The notes under the pieces were generated by a model. The model searched no databases, had not been told where the DNA came from, and saw nothing but the letters and a program-made list of their open reading frames with translations. Position numbers and translations under genes: made by a program. Shown in pieces: positions 35,597 through 43,253 of a DNA stretch of 64,000 nucleotides. The DNA lies in assembly GCF_044891285.1 (NCBI RefSeq), contig NZ_JAUIYO010000002.1, forward strand, positions 487,762-551,761, read 5' to 3'. This DNA comes from Pseudobacillus lumedeiriae. Its GTDB lineage: Bacteria > Bacillota > Bacilli > Bacillales > Domibacillaceae. Position 1 is the stretch's first letter, and every line of letters starts with the position of its first letter.

Positions 35597-36861
35597 CAGT
35601 AAACAGGCATGTTAAGTTCATAAATGGCACGGGGGCGTCCTTGCTGATAGGTCATTTCTTCGCCAACAATTTTTACAAATCCGTGGTCCACTAGTTTTTT
35701 TAAGATTCGTTCAGTTGACCGGCGTGTGACTTGCAGATAATCTGACAGATCGGCAGCTGTAAAATGAATCGATTGACGAGATTTGCTAAATTGAATGATC
35801 TTTGATAAATTTGCGGGACTAAGCTTGGTTTCTTTTCCTATTTGAAGAAGTTCTGGATGATCATTTTTTAGCCGCTGTGTTTTCTTTTCCTTTGGGAATG
35901 GGCCAAGCAGTTCTTTCGTTTCCGTCAATATGTATCCGCAGCTTTCGTGTTTATGGCGGACCGCAAAGCCTCGTGCAATTTTCGCATTTTGGCTTGCTTC
36001 TGCCGCAGTAAACCCATACCCAAACCCTATGGCAACGGGATTTTGCCACTTTAAAAGAAAATCACGAAAAGCGCCGTTGTCCATCACAAGGTCAATATCA
36101 CCGCGCGTGCTATACAATGAAAAGGCGGCTTCTCCTAACTGCCGAATAGAAGCATTCATTTCGTGGGCAAAGGCCTCCAAATGCTGCTTTTGAACCTTTT
36201 CTGATTGCTTGAAAGAAATATAGCCAGCTGCTATTGTAGCTGAGTAGCTCTTAGTAAGTTCCGCTTGTGCTTTTGCATCTTGGAGGCCGTGTATTAATGA
36301 TTTTAATGGATCAATCATTCGTTGTGCTGGAACACCCAGGTTATTAAGCCGGTCATATACGGCGTGGATGCTTGTTAATGCTAAGTCAATCTCTCCCAAT
36401 TGAAAGCGGGAATAATGAAAATGGACAATATCATTTATATTAAATTTATTTGGCAGTTTGTCCACATAATCAATGACATGAAGGGAGGTATGAAGACCAA
36501 TATCTGCAAGAACGTTTTTAATAAAGGAAGATTCGGTTAAATCGATTGAAATCCGCTCCAATGGAATGTTCCTATGAGAGATTAATGAAAGAAGCGACAT
36601 GGCAATTGCCGTTTCATCTTGTTCTAAATAGAGAGAAGGGATCGGCAATGATTCGTGAATTTCTTTAGAAAAGTAATACGGCAAAGCTCCTGAAAAAAAT
36701 ACAACGTCGCAAGGCTTCAAGTATTTGACAAGTTCAATGGCTTCTTCCGGCTGCTTATATATATACGGTTCGATTTCAATTTCTTTGACTTGAGGTGCGA
36801 CAGATATTATAGTATGAATGAAATCTGCCGAACCGATTACAGCAATTTTTATTGTCATCAT
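35596..36861 (-). CDS. Transcriptional regulator with palm-like domain and C-terminal winged helix
   Basis: The 421-residue product has an N-terminal Rossmann-like sensor (IKIAVIGSADFIHTIISVAP; DVVFFSGALPYYFSKEIHES). A helix near 215-270 leads into a segment around 280-310 (AIGFGYGFTAAEASQNAKIA) that resembles a degenerate GGDEF/GTP-cyclohydrolase-III palm domain. The C-terminal 60 residues form a winged helix (FTAADLSDYLQVTRRSTERI, then LKKLVDHGFV). The start is ambiguous between ATG 36861 and 36858; AGGAG lies upstream. It is divergent from the enolase gene with the shared motif between them, so it probably controls the whole module. I know no characterised homologue. Confidence 0.75.
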   Translation of the reverse strand: MMTIKIAVIGSADFIHTIISVAPQVKEIEIEPYIYKQPEEAIELVKYLKPCDVVFFSGALPYYFSKEIHESLPIPSLYLEQDETAIAMSLLSLISHRNIPLERISIDLTESSFIKNVLADIGLHTSLHVIDYVDKLPNKFNINDIVHFHYSRFQLGEIDLALTSIHAVYDRLNNLGVPAQRMIDPLKSLIHGLQDAKAQAELTKSYSATIAAGYISFKQSEKVQKQHLEAFAHEMNASIRQLGEAAFSLYSTRGDIDLVMDNGAFRDFLLKWQNPVAIGFGYGFTAAEASQNAKIARGFAVRHKHESCGYILTETKELLGPFPKEKKTQRLKNDHPELLQIGKETKLSPANLSKIIQFSKSRQSIHFTAADLSDYLQVTRRSTERILKKLVDHGFVKIVGEEMTYQQGRPRAIYELNMPVY

Positions 36862-36886
36862 TCCAGCTCCTATACCAAAAATTTTA

Positions 36887-36917
36887 ACTATTTAACGTCT
36901 ATTTAACGACAATTATA
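36887..36917 (+). promoter_or_regulatory. Shared regulatory motif, copy 3, in the divergent promoter
   Basis: ATTTAACGTCT and ATTTAACGACA follow each other as 11-bp direct repeats, preceded by TTTTAACT. Copies 1 and 2 near 33830 and 34066 keep the CGTCTATT-ACGACA core. Confidence 0.65.
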
Positions 36918-36960
36918 TCAGATCAAAAAATCTATTGTAAACTGAAAGGAAGAAAACTTT

Positions 36961-38070
36961 ATGAAAATTACAGCTATTCATTTATATGCCATGCATTTTC
37001 CTTTGCACACACCGTTTATTGTAAGTTACCATACTTATGATTATATGCCATCGATCATTGTGAAAATTGAAACTGACGAAGGAATTACAGGATATGGAGA
37101 AAGTGTAGCAGATGAACATGTGACTGGGGAAACGTGGGAAGGAGCTTTTTATACATTAAAAAGTACTCTTGCTCCAGCTGTATTAGGGAAAAATCCGCTC
37201 GAGATCGAGAAGATACATGACATTATGAACAAGGCGGTTTATGGGGCACCAGCGGCTAAAGCAGCTATCGATATAGCGTGCTTTGATATTATGGGTAAAA
37301 AATTGAAACAGCCTGTTTACCAATTAATTGGCGGCCGGTATCATGATGAGTTTCCAATTACACATGTACTGAGTATTGCAGAGCCTGAAAGTATGGCTGA
37401 AGAAGCGGCTGTTATGGTTAATCAAGGTTATGGGTCCTTTAAAATGAAAGTTGGCAATGATGTAAAAAAGGATGTAGAGCGAATCAAGGCTGTGCGGGCA
37501 CGGGTAGGGGACGATATCGCTATTCGTGTAGATGTCAATCAAGGATGGATCAACAGTGCAACAACATTGACTGCTATGCGCGCCCTTCAAGAGGTAGAAC
37601 TAGACTGGCTTGAACAGCCGATTCTAGCGGATGACATTAATGGAATGGCATTTATCAGATCAAAAACGGATATTCCTTTAATGATCGATGAAGGATTAAA
37701 AGGTTCCCGGGAAATGCGTGAAATTATTGAGAAACAAGCAGCCGATAAAGTAAATATTAAATTAATGAAATGCGGGGGGATTTATCCCGCTGTAAAATTA
37801 GCTCATCAAGCAGAAATGGCGGGCCTTGAATGCCAAATCGGTTCTATGGTGGAATCATCTGTCGGTTCTGCGGCTGGATTTCATGTTGCCTTTTCTAAAA
37901 AGATCATTACAAGCGTTGAATTAACAGGTCCTTTGAAATTTTCAAAGGATGTGGGGAACCTTCATTATGATGTTCCGTTCATTAAATTAACTGAACAGCC
38001 AGGCCTTGGTGTGGAAGTAGATGAACAAGTATTGGCAGATCTAACTGTTTTTCAAGCAACAGTCCGTTAA
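36961..38070 (+). CDS. Enolase-superfamily enzyme (muconate-lactonizing/dipeptide-epimerase subgroup)
   Basis: The 369-residue TIM-barrel enzyme has an N-terminal capping domain. The catalytic set is complete: K161-x-K163 (FKMKVG), metal ligands D191 (RVDVNQGW), E218 (WLEQP) and D243 (MIDEG), and K267 (NIKLMK) on the opposite face. This two-lysine layout supports racemisation/epimerisation or cycloisomerisation. The C-terminal DxD typical of many dipeptide epimerases is not obvious (ELTGPLKFSKDVG). The GNAT gene follows 15 bp later. Candidates are N-acyl-amino-acid racemase or dipeptide epimerase; the substrate is unresolved. Confidence 0.85.
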   Translation: MKITAIHLYAMHFPLHTPFIVSYHTYDYMPSIIVKIETDEGITGYGESVADEHVTGETWEGAFYTLKSTLAPAVLGKNPLEIEKIHDIMNKAVYGAPAAKAAIDIACFDIMGKKLKQPVYQLIGGRYHDEFPITHVLSIAEPESMAEEAAVMVNQGYGSFKMKVGNDVKKDVERIKAVRARVGDDIAIRVDVNQGWINSATTLTAMRALQEVELDWLEQPILADDINGMAFIRSKTDIPLMIDEGLKGSREMREIIEKQAADKVNIKLMKCGGIYPAVKLAHQAEMAGLECQIGSMVESSVGSAAGFHVAFSKKIITSVELTGPLKFSKDVGNLHYDVPFIKLTEQPGLGVEVDEQVLADLTVFQATVR

Positions 38071-38085
38071 CAGGAGGGAAGTTTA

Positions 38086-38790
38086 GTGAAAGTTATTTAT
38101 GAAGGAAAATTAAATACCAACGATCAATTGTTTAATATCTCAAGATTGTCAATGGATCATATAGACCATATATTATCATTACAACAGCTAGTCATCGAAA
38201 CATTGGAAAAGAAAGATATATTGCAGCCCCTTACCTTAGAGGAATTTCAATATATTCTACAAGGACAAGGTTTGATGATCGGTGCATTTGTAGAAAATAA
38301 ACTTATCGCTTTTCGAGCGTTAATGGTACCCCCGATTGATGAAGAGCATTTGGGCAGGGACATCGGATTGAAAGAAGAGGAACTTCCGAATGTTATTTAT
38401 CAGGAAATTTCGAATGTACATCCTGACTACCGCGGCAATGGCTTACAAAAAATGCTGGCTGTGTGTATTATGAAAGAATTGAAGGTGTTTAATCAAGAGT
38501 ATTCGCATGTTTGCTGCACAGTTGCCCCGTTTAATATTCCGAGCTTAAAAGATAAATTTGCTCAAGGAATGGAAATTGCTGCATTAAAAGTAAAATACAG
38601 CAGCCGGCTGCGCTATATTTTTGTAAAAGCACTTAGAGATGACCACTATGAGGGTCAATGGGAAATCACTACATGCCGAATGGAGGATACGGACGGACAA
38701 CAAGAGCTCCTTAAGCAGGGATGGCGTGGCTTCCGTATGGACAACCGTAATGGAGTGGAATGGGTTGATTTTAGAAGAAAGAGAAGTTAG
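38086..38790 (+). CDS. GNAT-family N-acyltransferase
   Basis: The 234-residue product carries EISNVHPDYRGNGLQKMLAV, the acyl-CoA pyrophosphate loop, and a following helix typical of GNAT. GTG start follows AGGAGGGAAG. It is co-transcribed with the enolase-superfamily gene. In Geobacillus, a GNAT succinyltransferase, an N-succinylamino-acid racemase and an M20 desuccinylase together convert D- to L-amino acids. The same three classes occur here, so an amino-acid N-acyltransferase role is a reasonable guess. Confidence 0.82.
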   Translation: MKVIYEGKLNTNDQLFNISRLSMDHIDHILSLQQLVIETLEKKDILQPLTLEEFQYILQGQGLMIGAFVENKLIAFRALMVPPIDEEHLGRDIGLKEEELPNVIYQEISNVHPDYRGNGLQKMLAVCIMKELKVFNQEYSHVCCTVAPFNIPSLKDKFAQGMEIAALKVKYSSRLRYIFVKALRDDHYEGQWEITTCRMEDTDGQQELLKQGWRGFRMDNRNGVEWVDFRRKRS

Positions 38791-38860
38791 ATGTTATAGG
38801 AGATGAATTTGAGCACATCTCAATCGTCTTGTGCAAGAAATTATAAAAGCTTTCCCACTG

Positions 38861-38899
38861 ACGTACATATTATAAACATTTAATATGTACGTTTTTTTG
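38861..38899 (+). terminator. Terminator of the enolase-GNAT operon
   Basis: ACGTACATATTA pairs perfectly with TAATATGTACGT, followed by TTTTTTT. Confidence 0.92.
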
Positions 38900-38990
38900 T
38901 CTTAAACATCGTCTAAACATTTCTTTTTTTAGCTAATTACCAATATGGTCATTTAACAAGGACCATTATTTAAAAAATTTGATTACACAG

Positions 38991-39039
38991 TTGACAATCC
39001 TTCTCAATTGTTTATAATTGAAAGTGACAATCATTCTCA
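38991..39039 (+). promoter_or_regulatory. Fur-controlled promoter of a small RNA
   Basis: TTGACA (38991-38996), 16 bp spacer, TATAAT (39013-39018). TGACAATCATTCTCA (39025-39039) is a strong Fur-box match over the expected transcription start. TGACAATCCTTCTCA (38992-39006) is a weaker one over the -35. Confidence 0.88.
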
Positions 39040-39113
39040 TACCCCCTCTTTTATGAGATTGAAGCATTGCAAGTTTAATAGAAAAGACGACGTGTTGGTG
39101 CGTCGTCTTTTCA
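39025..39113 (+). ncRNA. fsrA: FsrA-like iron-responsive small RNA
   Basis: The predicted transcript is about 88 nt. Its 5' part folds TCTCATA/TATGAGA (39035-39041 with 39052-39058) and presents the loop CCCCCTCTTT, complementary to Shine-Dalgarno sequences. It ends in a GAAAAGACGACG/CGTCGTCTTTTC hairpin. B. subtilis FsrA is also a Fur-repressed RNA of about 84 nt with a C-rich unpaired region that represses iron-using enzymes. No start codon with a ribosome binding site exists within it. Identification rests on promoter, size and C-rich loop; I could not align it to a reference. Confidence 0.8.
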
Positions 39114-39248
39114 GTTTGCCGACAAAAGGGATTCAGAATGGTCTCATTTCGAACCCCTTTATGATTTTTTATTGGTTTTAAAGCCGTTTGAGAGAAGGAT
39201 AGACCTCTCTGATTCCGTTATTTAGACCATTTTGGGACCTTGCCAAGT

Positions 39249-39392
39249 CTAGTTGGCCATTTTCTTTAAATTCATGGCAGCGAAAGTAAGCATTGCCTCC
39301 ATTTTACGAACCAGGTGATTCTCTGGCACAAGCTGATCTAGAGTGATCATTGCTAGTTGGTTCCGTTGGATTGGATTATTTTTCGAAAGCAT
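39249..39392 (-). pseudogene. IS1182-family transposase remnant
   Basis: The 47-residue frame begins MLSKNNPIQRNQLAMITLDQ and continues LVPENHLVRKMEA, matching the start of IS1182-type transposases. It then jumps to FAAMNLKKMAN, which resembles the C-terminal end. The central catalytic region is deleted, leaving a non-autonomous fragment. Confidence 0.75.
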
Positions 39393-39469
39393 CTTCATCC
39401 CCTTAAGCATTTTATCTATTTATTTTAAAACAGGTAATCATTATACGGCTGCCCTAACTTTGTAAACCC

Positions 39470-39600
39470 TGTTGATTGGAATGGAAGCGAAGACTCTTGC
39501 GGGATCAGCGGAACAGGTGAGATCCCGCAGGCGCTTTTGCGGCGAGAAGGCTCACCGCGCGCCCCGAGGAAAGCGAAGCAGTCTGGAATGGAAATCAACA
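39470..39600 (+). repeat. Dispersed intergenic repeat, full-length copy
   Basis: It begins TGTTGATTGGAATGGAAGCG and ends AGTCTGGAATGGAAATCAACA. The interior has CTTGCGGGATCAGCG, GAGATCCCGCAGGCGC and GGCGAGAAGGCTCACCGCGC. It matches the GC-rich, terminally inverted element common in Bacillaceae intergenic regions. It is followed immediately by a C-rich tract and a second copy of the fsrA-type terminator. Confidence 0.8.
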
Positions 39601-39622
39601 GCCCCCCTCCACAAGTAAAATA

Positions 39623-39660
39623 AAAAGACGACGTGTTGGTGCGTCGTCTTTTCTTTTTTT
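39623..39660 (+). terminator. Second copy of the fsrA-type terminator
   Basis: AAAAGACGACG-TGTTGGTG-CGTCGTCTTTT matches the hairpin at 39082-39111 base for base, here with a longer T-run. Confidence 0.85.
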
Positions 39661-39678
39661 GGCTATGCTAATGACGAT

Positions 39679-39810
39679 TGTTGATTAGAGCTGAAGGCGC
39701 GAGAATCCTGCAGGAAAAGCGTGTTTAAGGGAAACCCCGCAGGAGCGTTAGCGAAGAGGTGGCGTCCGGACTGGCCTCAGCGGAAATCAACAGGGAAGTT
39801 TAACATAGCT
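39679..39810 (+). repeat. Dispersed intergenic repeat, degenerate copy
   Basis: It begins TGTTGATTAGAGCTGAAGGC and ends CAGCGGAAATCAACA, then GGGAAGTTTAACATAGC. The interior has CCTGCAGGAAAAGCG and CCCCGCAGGAGCGTTAGCG. Confidence 0.8.
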
Positions 39811-39898
39811 TTTTTTCAAAACAAGATTGCATCTACGCACTGACTGTCGTAATGTTAAAAAGTATTGTTTGGCTTCTAGCAAAGAAAGGAAGGGAAAG

Positions 39899-40177
39899 AT
39901 GGATAAAAAGATGCATGAAGATGCTCGTTTTAAAATAGCGAAAAAAGAAGCCTGGATAGGGATCTTATTAGTTCTTTTTAATTTTATCTGGTGGTATGGG
40001 TTTGCTTATGGACTTGGCAGCCGTCCAGTGGAAGAATATCGATTTATATTCGGGCTTCCAGATTGGTTTTTTTACAGTTGCGTATTAGGCTTGATCGTGA
40101 TGATTTTTCTGGTGTTTTTTACTGTAAAAGTTTTCTTCAAAGATGTATCGTTCCATGAAGAAGGTGAGAAGCAATGA
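39899..40177 (+). CDS. yhdT: YhdT-family small membrane partner of PanF
   Basis: ATG 39899 follows AAAGGAAGGG and is preferred to an upstream in-frame ATG at 39827. The 92-residue product has two membrane helices (EAWIGILLVLFNFIWWYGFA; FFYSCVLGLIVMIFLVFFTV), matching the YhdT/DUF997 family. These genes pair with sodium/solute symporters of the PanF type. It overlaps panF by four bases. Confidence 0.88.
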   Translation: MDKKMHEDARFKIAKKEAWIGILLVLFNFIWWYGFAYGLGSRPVEEYRFIFGLPDWFFYSCVLGLIVMIFLVFFTVKVFFKDVSFHEEGEKQ

Positions 40178-41613
40178 ACATGTCAGTTATTTGGCCGCTC
40201 ATTGTTTTTTTGGTGATTATTTTTTTCATCGGTGTGTATGCCTCTAGGCATGTGCAAAGTTCATCTTCATTTATTCAAGAATATTTTTTAGGAAGCCGCG
40301 AGCTGGGAGGATTTATTCTGGCAATGACCATGGCAGCTACATATGGAAGTGCCTCCAGCTTTTTAAGTGGACCCGGTGCTGCTTATCAGTATGGACTTGC
40401 CTGGGTGCTGCTGGCGATGAGTCAAGTAGCTACCGGATATTTCGTATTAATGATTCTTGGTAAAAAGTTTGCCATTATGGCTAGGAAGTATAGAGCAGTG
40501 ACACTGGTAGATTTTTTGTTTGCCCGCTATAACAATCAATGGGTTGTTATACTGTCTGCACTCAGTATCATCATTTTTTTATTTTCCGCGATGACTGCCC
40601 AATGGATTGGAGGGGCAAGGCTCGTTGAGTCGCTTACAGGTCTTTCTTATACGACTGCGCTCATTATTTTTGCGGTATCTATCATGGTGTATGTAATTAT
40701 TGGCGGATTTCGCGCAGTTGCCGTGACGGACATGGTACAAGGGTTGATTATGGTCGCTGGTACAGTTATTTTGTTTGTGGCTGCTTTAAAAGCAGGCGGC
40801 GGCATGGAAAAGATTATGATGACACTCGAAGCAGAAAACCCGAATTTATTAAGTCCATACGGAAATGACCGCAGTTTAACTCCGCTTTACATTTCTTCTT
40901 TTTGGATTTTAGTCGGTATCGGTGTCGTCGGCCTGCCGCAAGTAGCGGTAAGAGCGATGAGTTATAAGAACACGCAGGCGATGCACCGGGCATTAGTAAT
41001 CGGTACAATTGTCGTTGGTGTGATCATGCTCGGCATGCATTTGATTGGAGTGATGGCAAGGGCGATCGTTCCAGGCATTACTGTAGGAGATAAAGTGATG
41101 CCCCAACTGGCGATGACGATTATGCCGGATTGGCTTGCAGGTATTGTTCTTGCAGCTCCGATGGCGGCAATTATGTCGACAGTAGATTCGCTGCTGCTGC
41201 TCGTAGCCAGCGCCGTTGTGAAAGACTTATATTTGCACTTTATTAATAAACGAGCAGAAGAAAAGAAAGTAAAGAGGCTGAGCTTTGCGGTTACAGCCGT
41301 CATCGGTGTGGTTGTTTTTGTGGTTGCTTTACAGCCGCCGGATTTAATTATCTGGCTGAATTTATTTTCATTTGGCGGACTGGAAGCTGTGTTTATCTGG
41401 CCGATTGTATTAGGACTTTACTGGAAACAGGCGAACGGGGCAGGAGCTGTGGCATCCATGGTGACGGGAATGTCTACTTACATGATCTTTCACTCGCTTT
41501 ATCCAAACGCACTTGGCATGCATACGGTTGTCCTGCCTATTTTTCTATCGCTCATTGCTTTTATCACAGTCACATTGGCAGTGAACAGGCGGCAGTATCT
41601 AAACGGGGCTTAG
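40174..41613 (+). CDS. panF: Sodium/pantothenate-type symporter (SSS family)
   Basis: The 479-residue membrane protein has about 13 helices. The SSS motifs include FFIGVYASRH, YFLGSRELGGFILAMTMAAT, YGSASSFLSGPGAAYQYGLA and GGFRAVAVTDMVQGLIM. Pairing with YhdT points to pantothenate. A different monocarboxylate or amino acid substrate cannot be excluded from sequence alone. Confidence 0.88.
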   Translation: MNMSVIWPLIVFLVIIFFIGVYASRHVQSSSSFIQEYFLGSRELGGFILAMTMAATYGSASSFLSGPGAAYQYGLAWVLLAMSQVATGYFVLMILGKKFAIMARKYRAVTLVDFLFARYNNQWVVILSALSIIIFLFSAMTAQWIGGARLVESLTGLSYTTALIIFAVSIMVYVIIGGFRAVAVTDMVQGLIMVAGTVILFVAALKAGGGMEKIMMTLEAENPNLLSPYGNDRSLTPLYISSFWILVGIGVVGLPQVAVRAMSYKNTQAMHRALVIGTIVVGVIMLGMHLIGVMARAIVPGITVGDKVMPQLAMTIMPDWLAGIVLAAPMAAIMSTVDSLLLLVASAVVKDLYLHFINKRAEEKKVKRLSFAVTAVIGVVVFVVALQPPDLIIWLNLFSFGGLEAVFIWPIVLGLYWKQANGAGAVASMVTGMSTYMIFHSLYPNALGMHTVVLPIFLSLIAFITVTLAVNRRQYLNGA

Positions 41614-41649
41614 ATCACGGCAGATTGTAGAAAAATTTATTTTAACTAC

Positions 41650-41780
41650 CCTCAGGCTGATTGAAAATGCTAGTCTTTCAAGGTGCGAAATCTGATGAGG
41701 AGCGGAGTGACAAGGAAAGTCATGAGCACCGCAGACAGGCGTCAGCGAAGCAAACGAGCGTTTGTCAACAGCCTGACGGG
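41650..41780. repeat. Intergenic element with inverted ends between convergent genes
   Basis: CAGGCTG (41653-41659) and CAGCCTG (41769-41775) are inverted ends of a 120-bp GC-rich unit holding GTGACAAGGAAAGTCATGAG. It may act as a terminator or be another intergenic repeat family. Confidence 0.5.
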
Positions 41781-41781
41781 T

Positions 41782-43020
41782 TTATCCTACTTCTAAGCCC
41801 GTTGCTTCTTTTAACGCAATATCCCCCCATTTCAAGGCTTCCTGATAGGAGGCGAATAAAATTTGTCTATCTATCTGAAATTGGCTGCCTATCATGATTG
41901 CTTCTGCCCATTCGCCGATCTCTATTTTCGTAACGAGCTGGAGCATGCTGGACAGAATCCCTCCTTCTTGTAAAAGAGCCTGTTTCACATTTTTAGCAAT
42001 CGGCAAGTCGGCGAGAATCATTTCCATCGGTTCATTAATTAAGACATCAATCATCGAGAACATGCCCAACAGAAAAAATTGCGAAGACGGTTCATCAGGA
42101 AAGTAGGCTGTACCTAGCTGCTCCAGTGTTTTCGCTCGTATGAAAGAAGTACGGATAATTTCTTCCGAACATTTCGAATTTGATACATCCGCGATAATGA
42201 AGAACAGCCATTTCTTTAATTCTTTCAGCCCAATGAGCATAATCGCTTGATGAATGGTTTTTACTTCTCTTTCCCTGCGGATAAATATGGCTTTGTTTAG
42301 CAGTTTTAATAGCTTGTAAGAGAGAGACAGATCGGCTTCAATGAGCTGAGCAGTCTTCTGAATGTCAGGGCAGTCTCTCATTACTTCTTTTAAAATAAAA
42401 AAGTAGTTTTGAGAAAATTGCGGAATCGATTCGGCTCTGACAAGGGCGGGCTTCGCGAAAAAGAAGCCTTGGAACAAATCAAAGCCTTCTTCTAATGCCT
42501 CGGAGAGCTGTTCTCTTGTTTCTACTTTTTCCGCCAGCCATTTAATGTGCTTATCCGTTATTTTGCTTTTCATTTTTCTTCTTTCCGCCTTGGACGTATG
42601 TAAAAAATCAATTTTTATAATATCTGCATACTTGACCAGTTCTTTATTTTTGTCGCTTAAGAAAAAGTCATCAAGTGCAATCGTACAGCCTTTTTTCTTT
42701 AACTTTTTACAAGCTGTCACCACATCAGCCGTTGCTTCAACATCTTCTAGTATCTCAATGACTAATTGTTTCATTGTTAAAAAGTCAGGGAGATCCTGAA
42801 CGAGTAAATTTTGGGTGAAATTAATAAACACATGTTTCCCTTGAGAGATTTTTTCGATGCCGATATTTAATAAGCTCGCCGCCAGCACTTCGATTGTGGC
42901 CTGGTCAGCATTGAGGAGTTTTCCCGGGTGCTGACCCGTCTCATTGCGATAGAGCAATTCATAAGCAACGACTTGTTCCTCCCGATTAAAGATCGGTTGT
43001 CTTGCCACATATACAGTCAA
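41782..43020 (-). CDS. yuxH: EAL-HDOD signalling protein (YuxH-like), EAL site degenerate
   Basis: TTG 43020 is chosen because GAGGTGG lies just before it and the protein then begins MTVYVARQPIFNREEQVVAY, the usual start of the family. The N-terminal EAL-like domain has ELL where active enzymes have EAL, though ALDDF, IIKIDF and LFQGFFFAKP remain. The C-terminal HDOD domain begins about residue 195 (DLSLSYKLLKLLNKAIF). It resembles B. subtilis YuxH. Phosphodiesterase activity is unlikely; a scaffold or c-di-GMP reader role is possible. Confidence 0.9.
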   Translation of the reverse strand: MTVYVARQPIFNREEQVVAYELLYRNETGQHPGKLLNADQATIEVLAASLLNIGIEKISQGKHVFINFTQNLLVQDLPDFLTMKQLVIEILEDVEATADVVTACKKLKKKGCTIALDDFFLSDKNKELVKYADIIKIDFLHTSKAERRKMKSKITDKHIKWLAEKVETREQLSEALEEGFDLFQGFFFAKPALVRAESIPQFSQNYFFILKEVMRDCPDIQKTAQLIEADLSLSYKLLKLLNKAIFIRREREVKTIHQAIMLIGLKELKKWLFFIIADVSNSKCSEEIIRTSFIRAKTLEQLGTAYFPDEPSSQFFLLGMFSMIDVLINEPMEMILADLPIAKNVKQALLQEGGILSSMLQLVTKIEIGEWAEAIMIGSQFQIDRQILFASYQEALKWGDIALKEATGLEVG

Positions 43021-43253
43021 AAGGCCCACCTCGCTTTTTATCCATTGTACTCCCATTATGGGAAAAAGGATACATTTTTGGGTAATTTTTAACCTTTAAA
43101 GGGTTTATTTGGATGAGAAAACCCACTGTGATGTGTCAATATAATGAATTTTATTAACGTTTACTTCATAAGTAGGAAATGAAAAAATGAATTGTTGAAT
43201 TTTTCTTTGTTTTCTACTAATCTAAAAGCAGAATGAAAGAGGAGGATTGGCTC

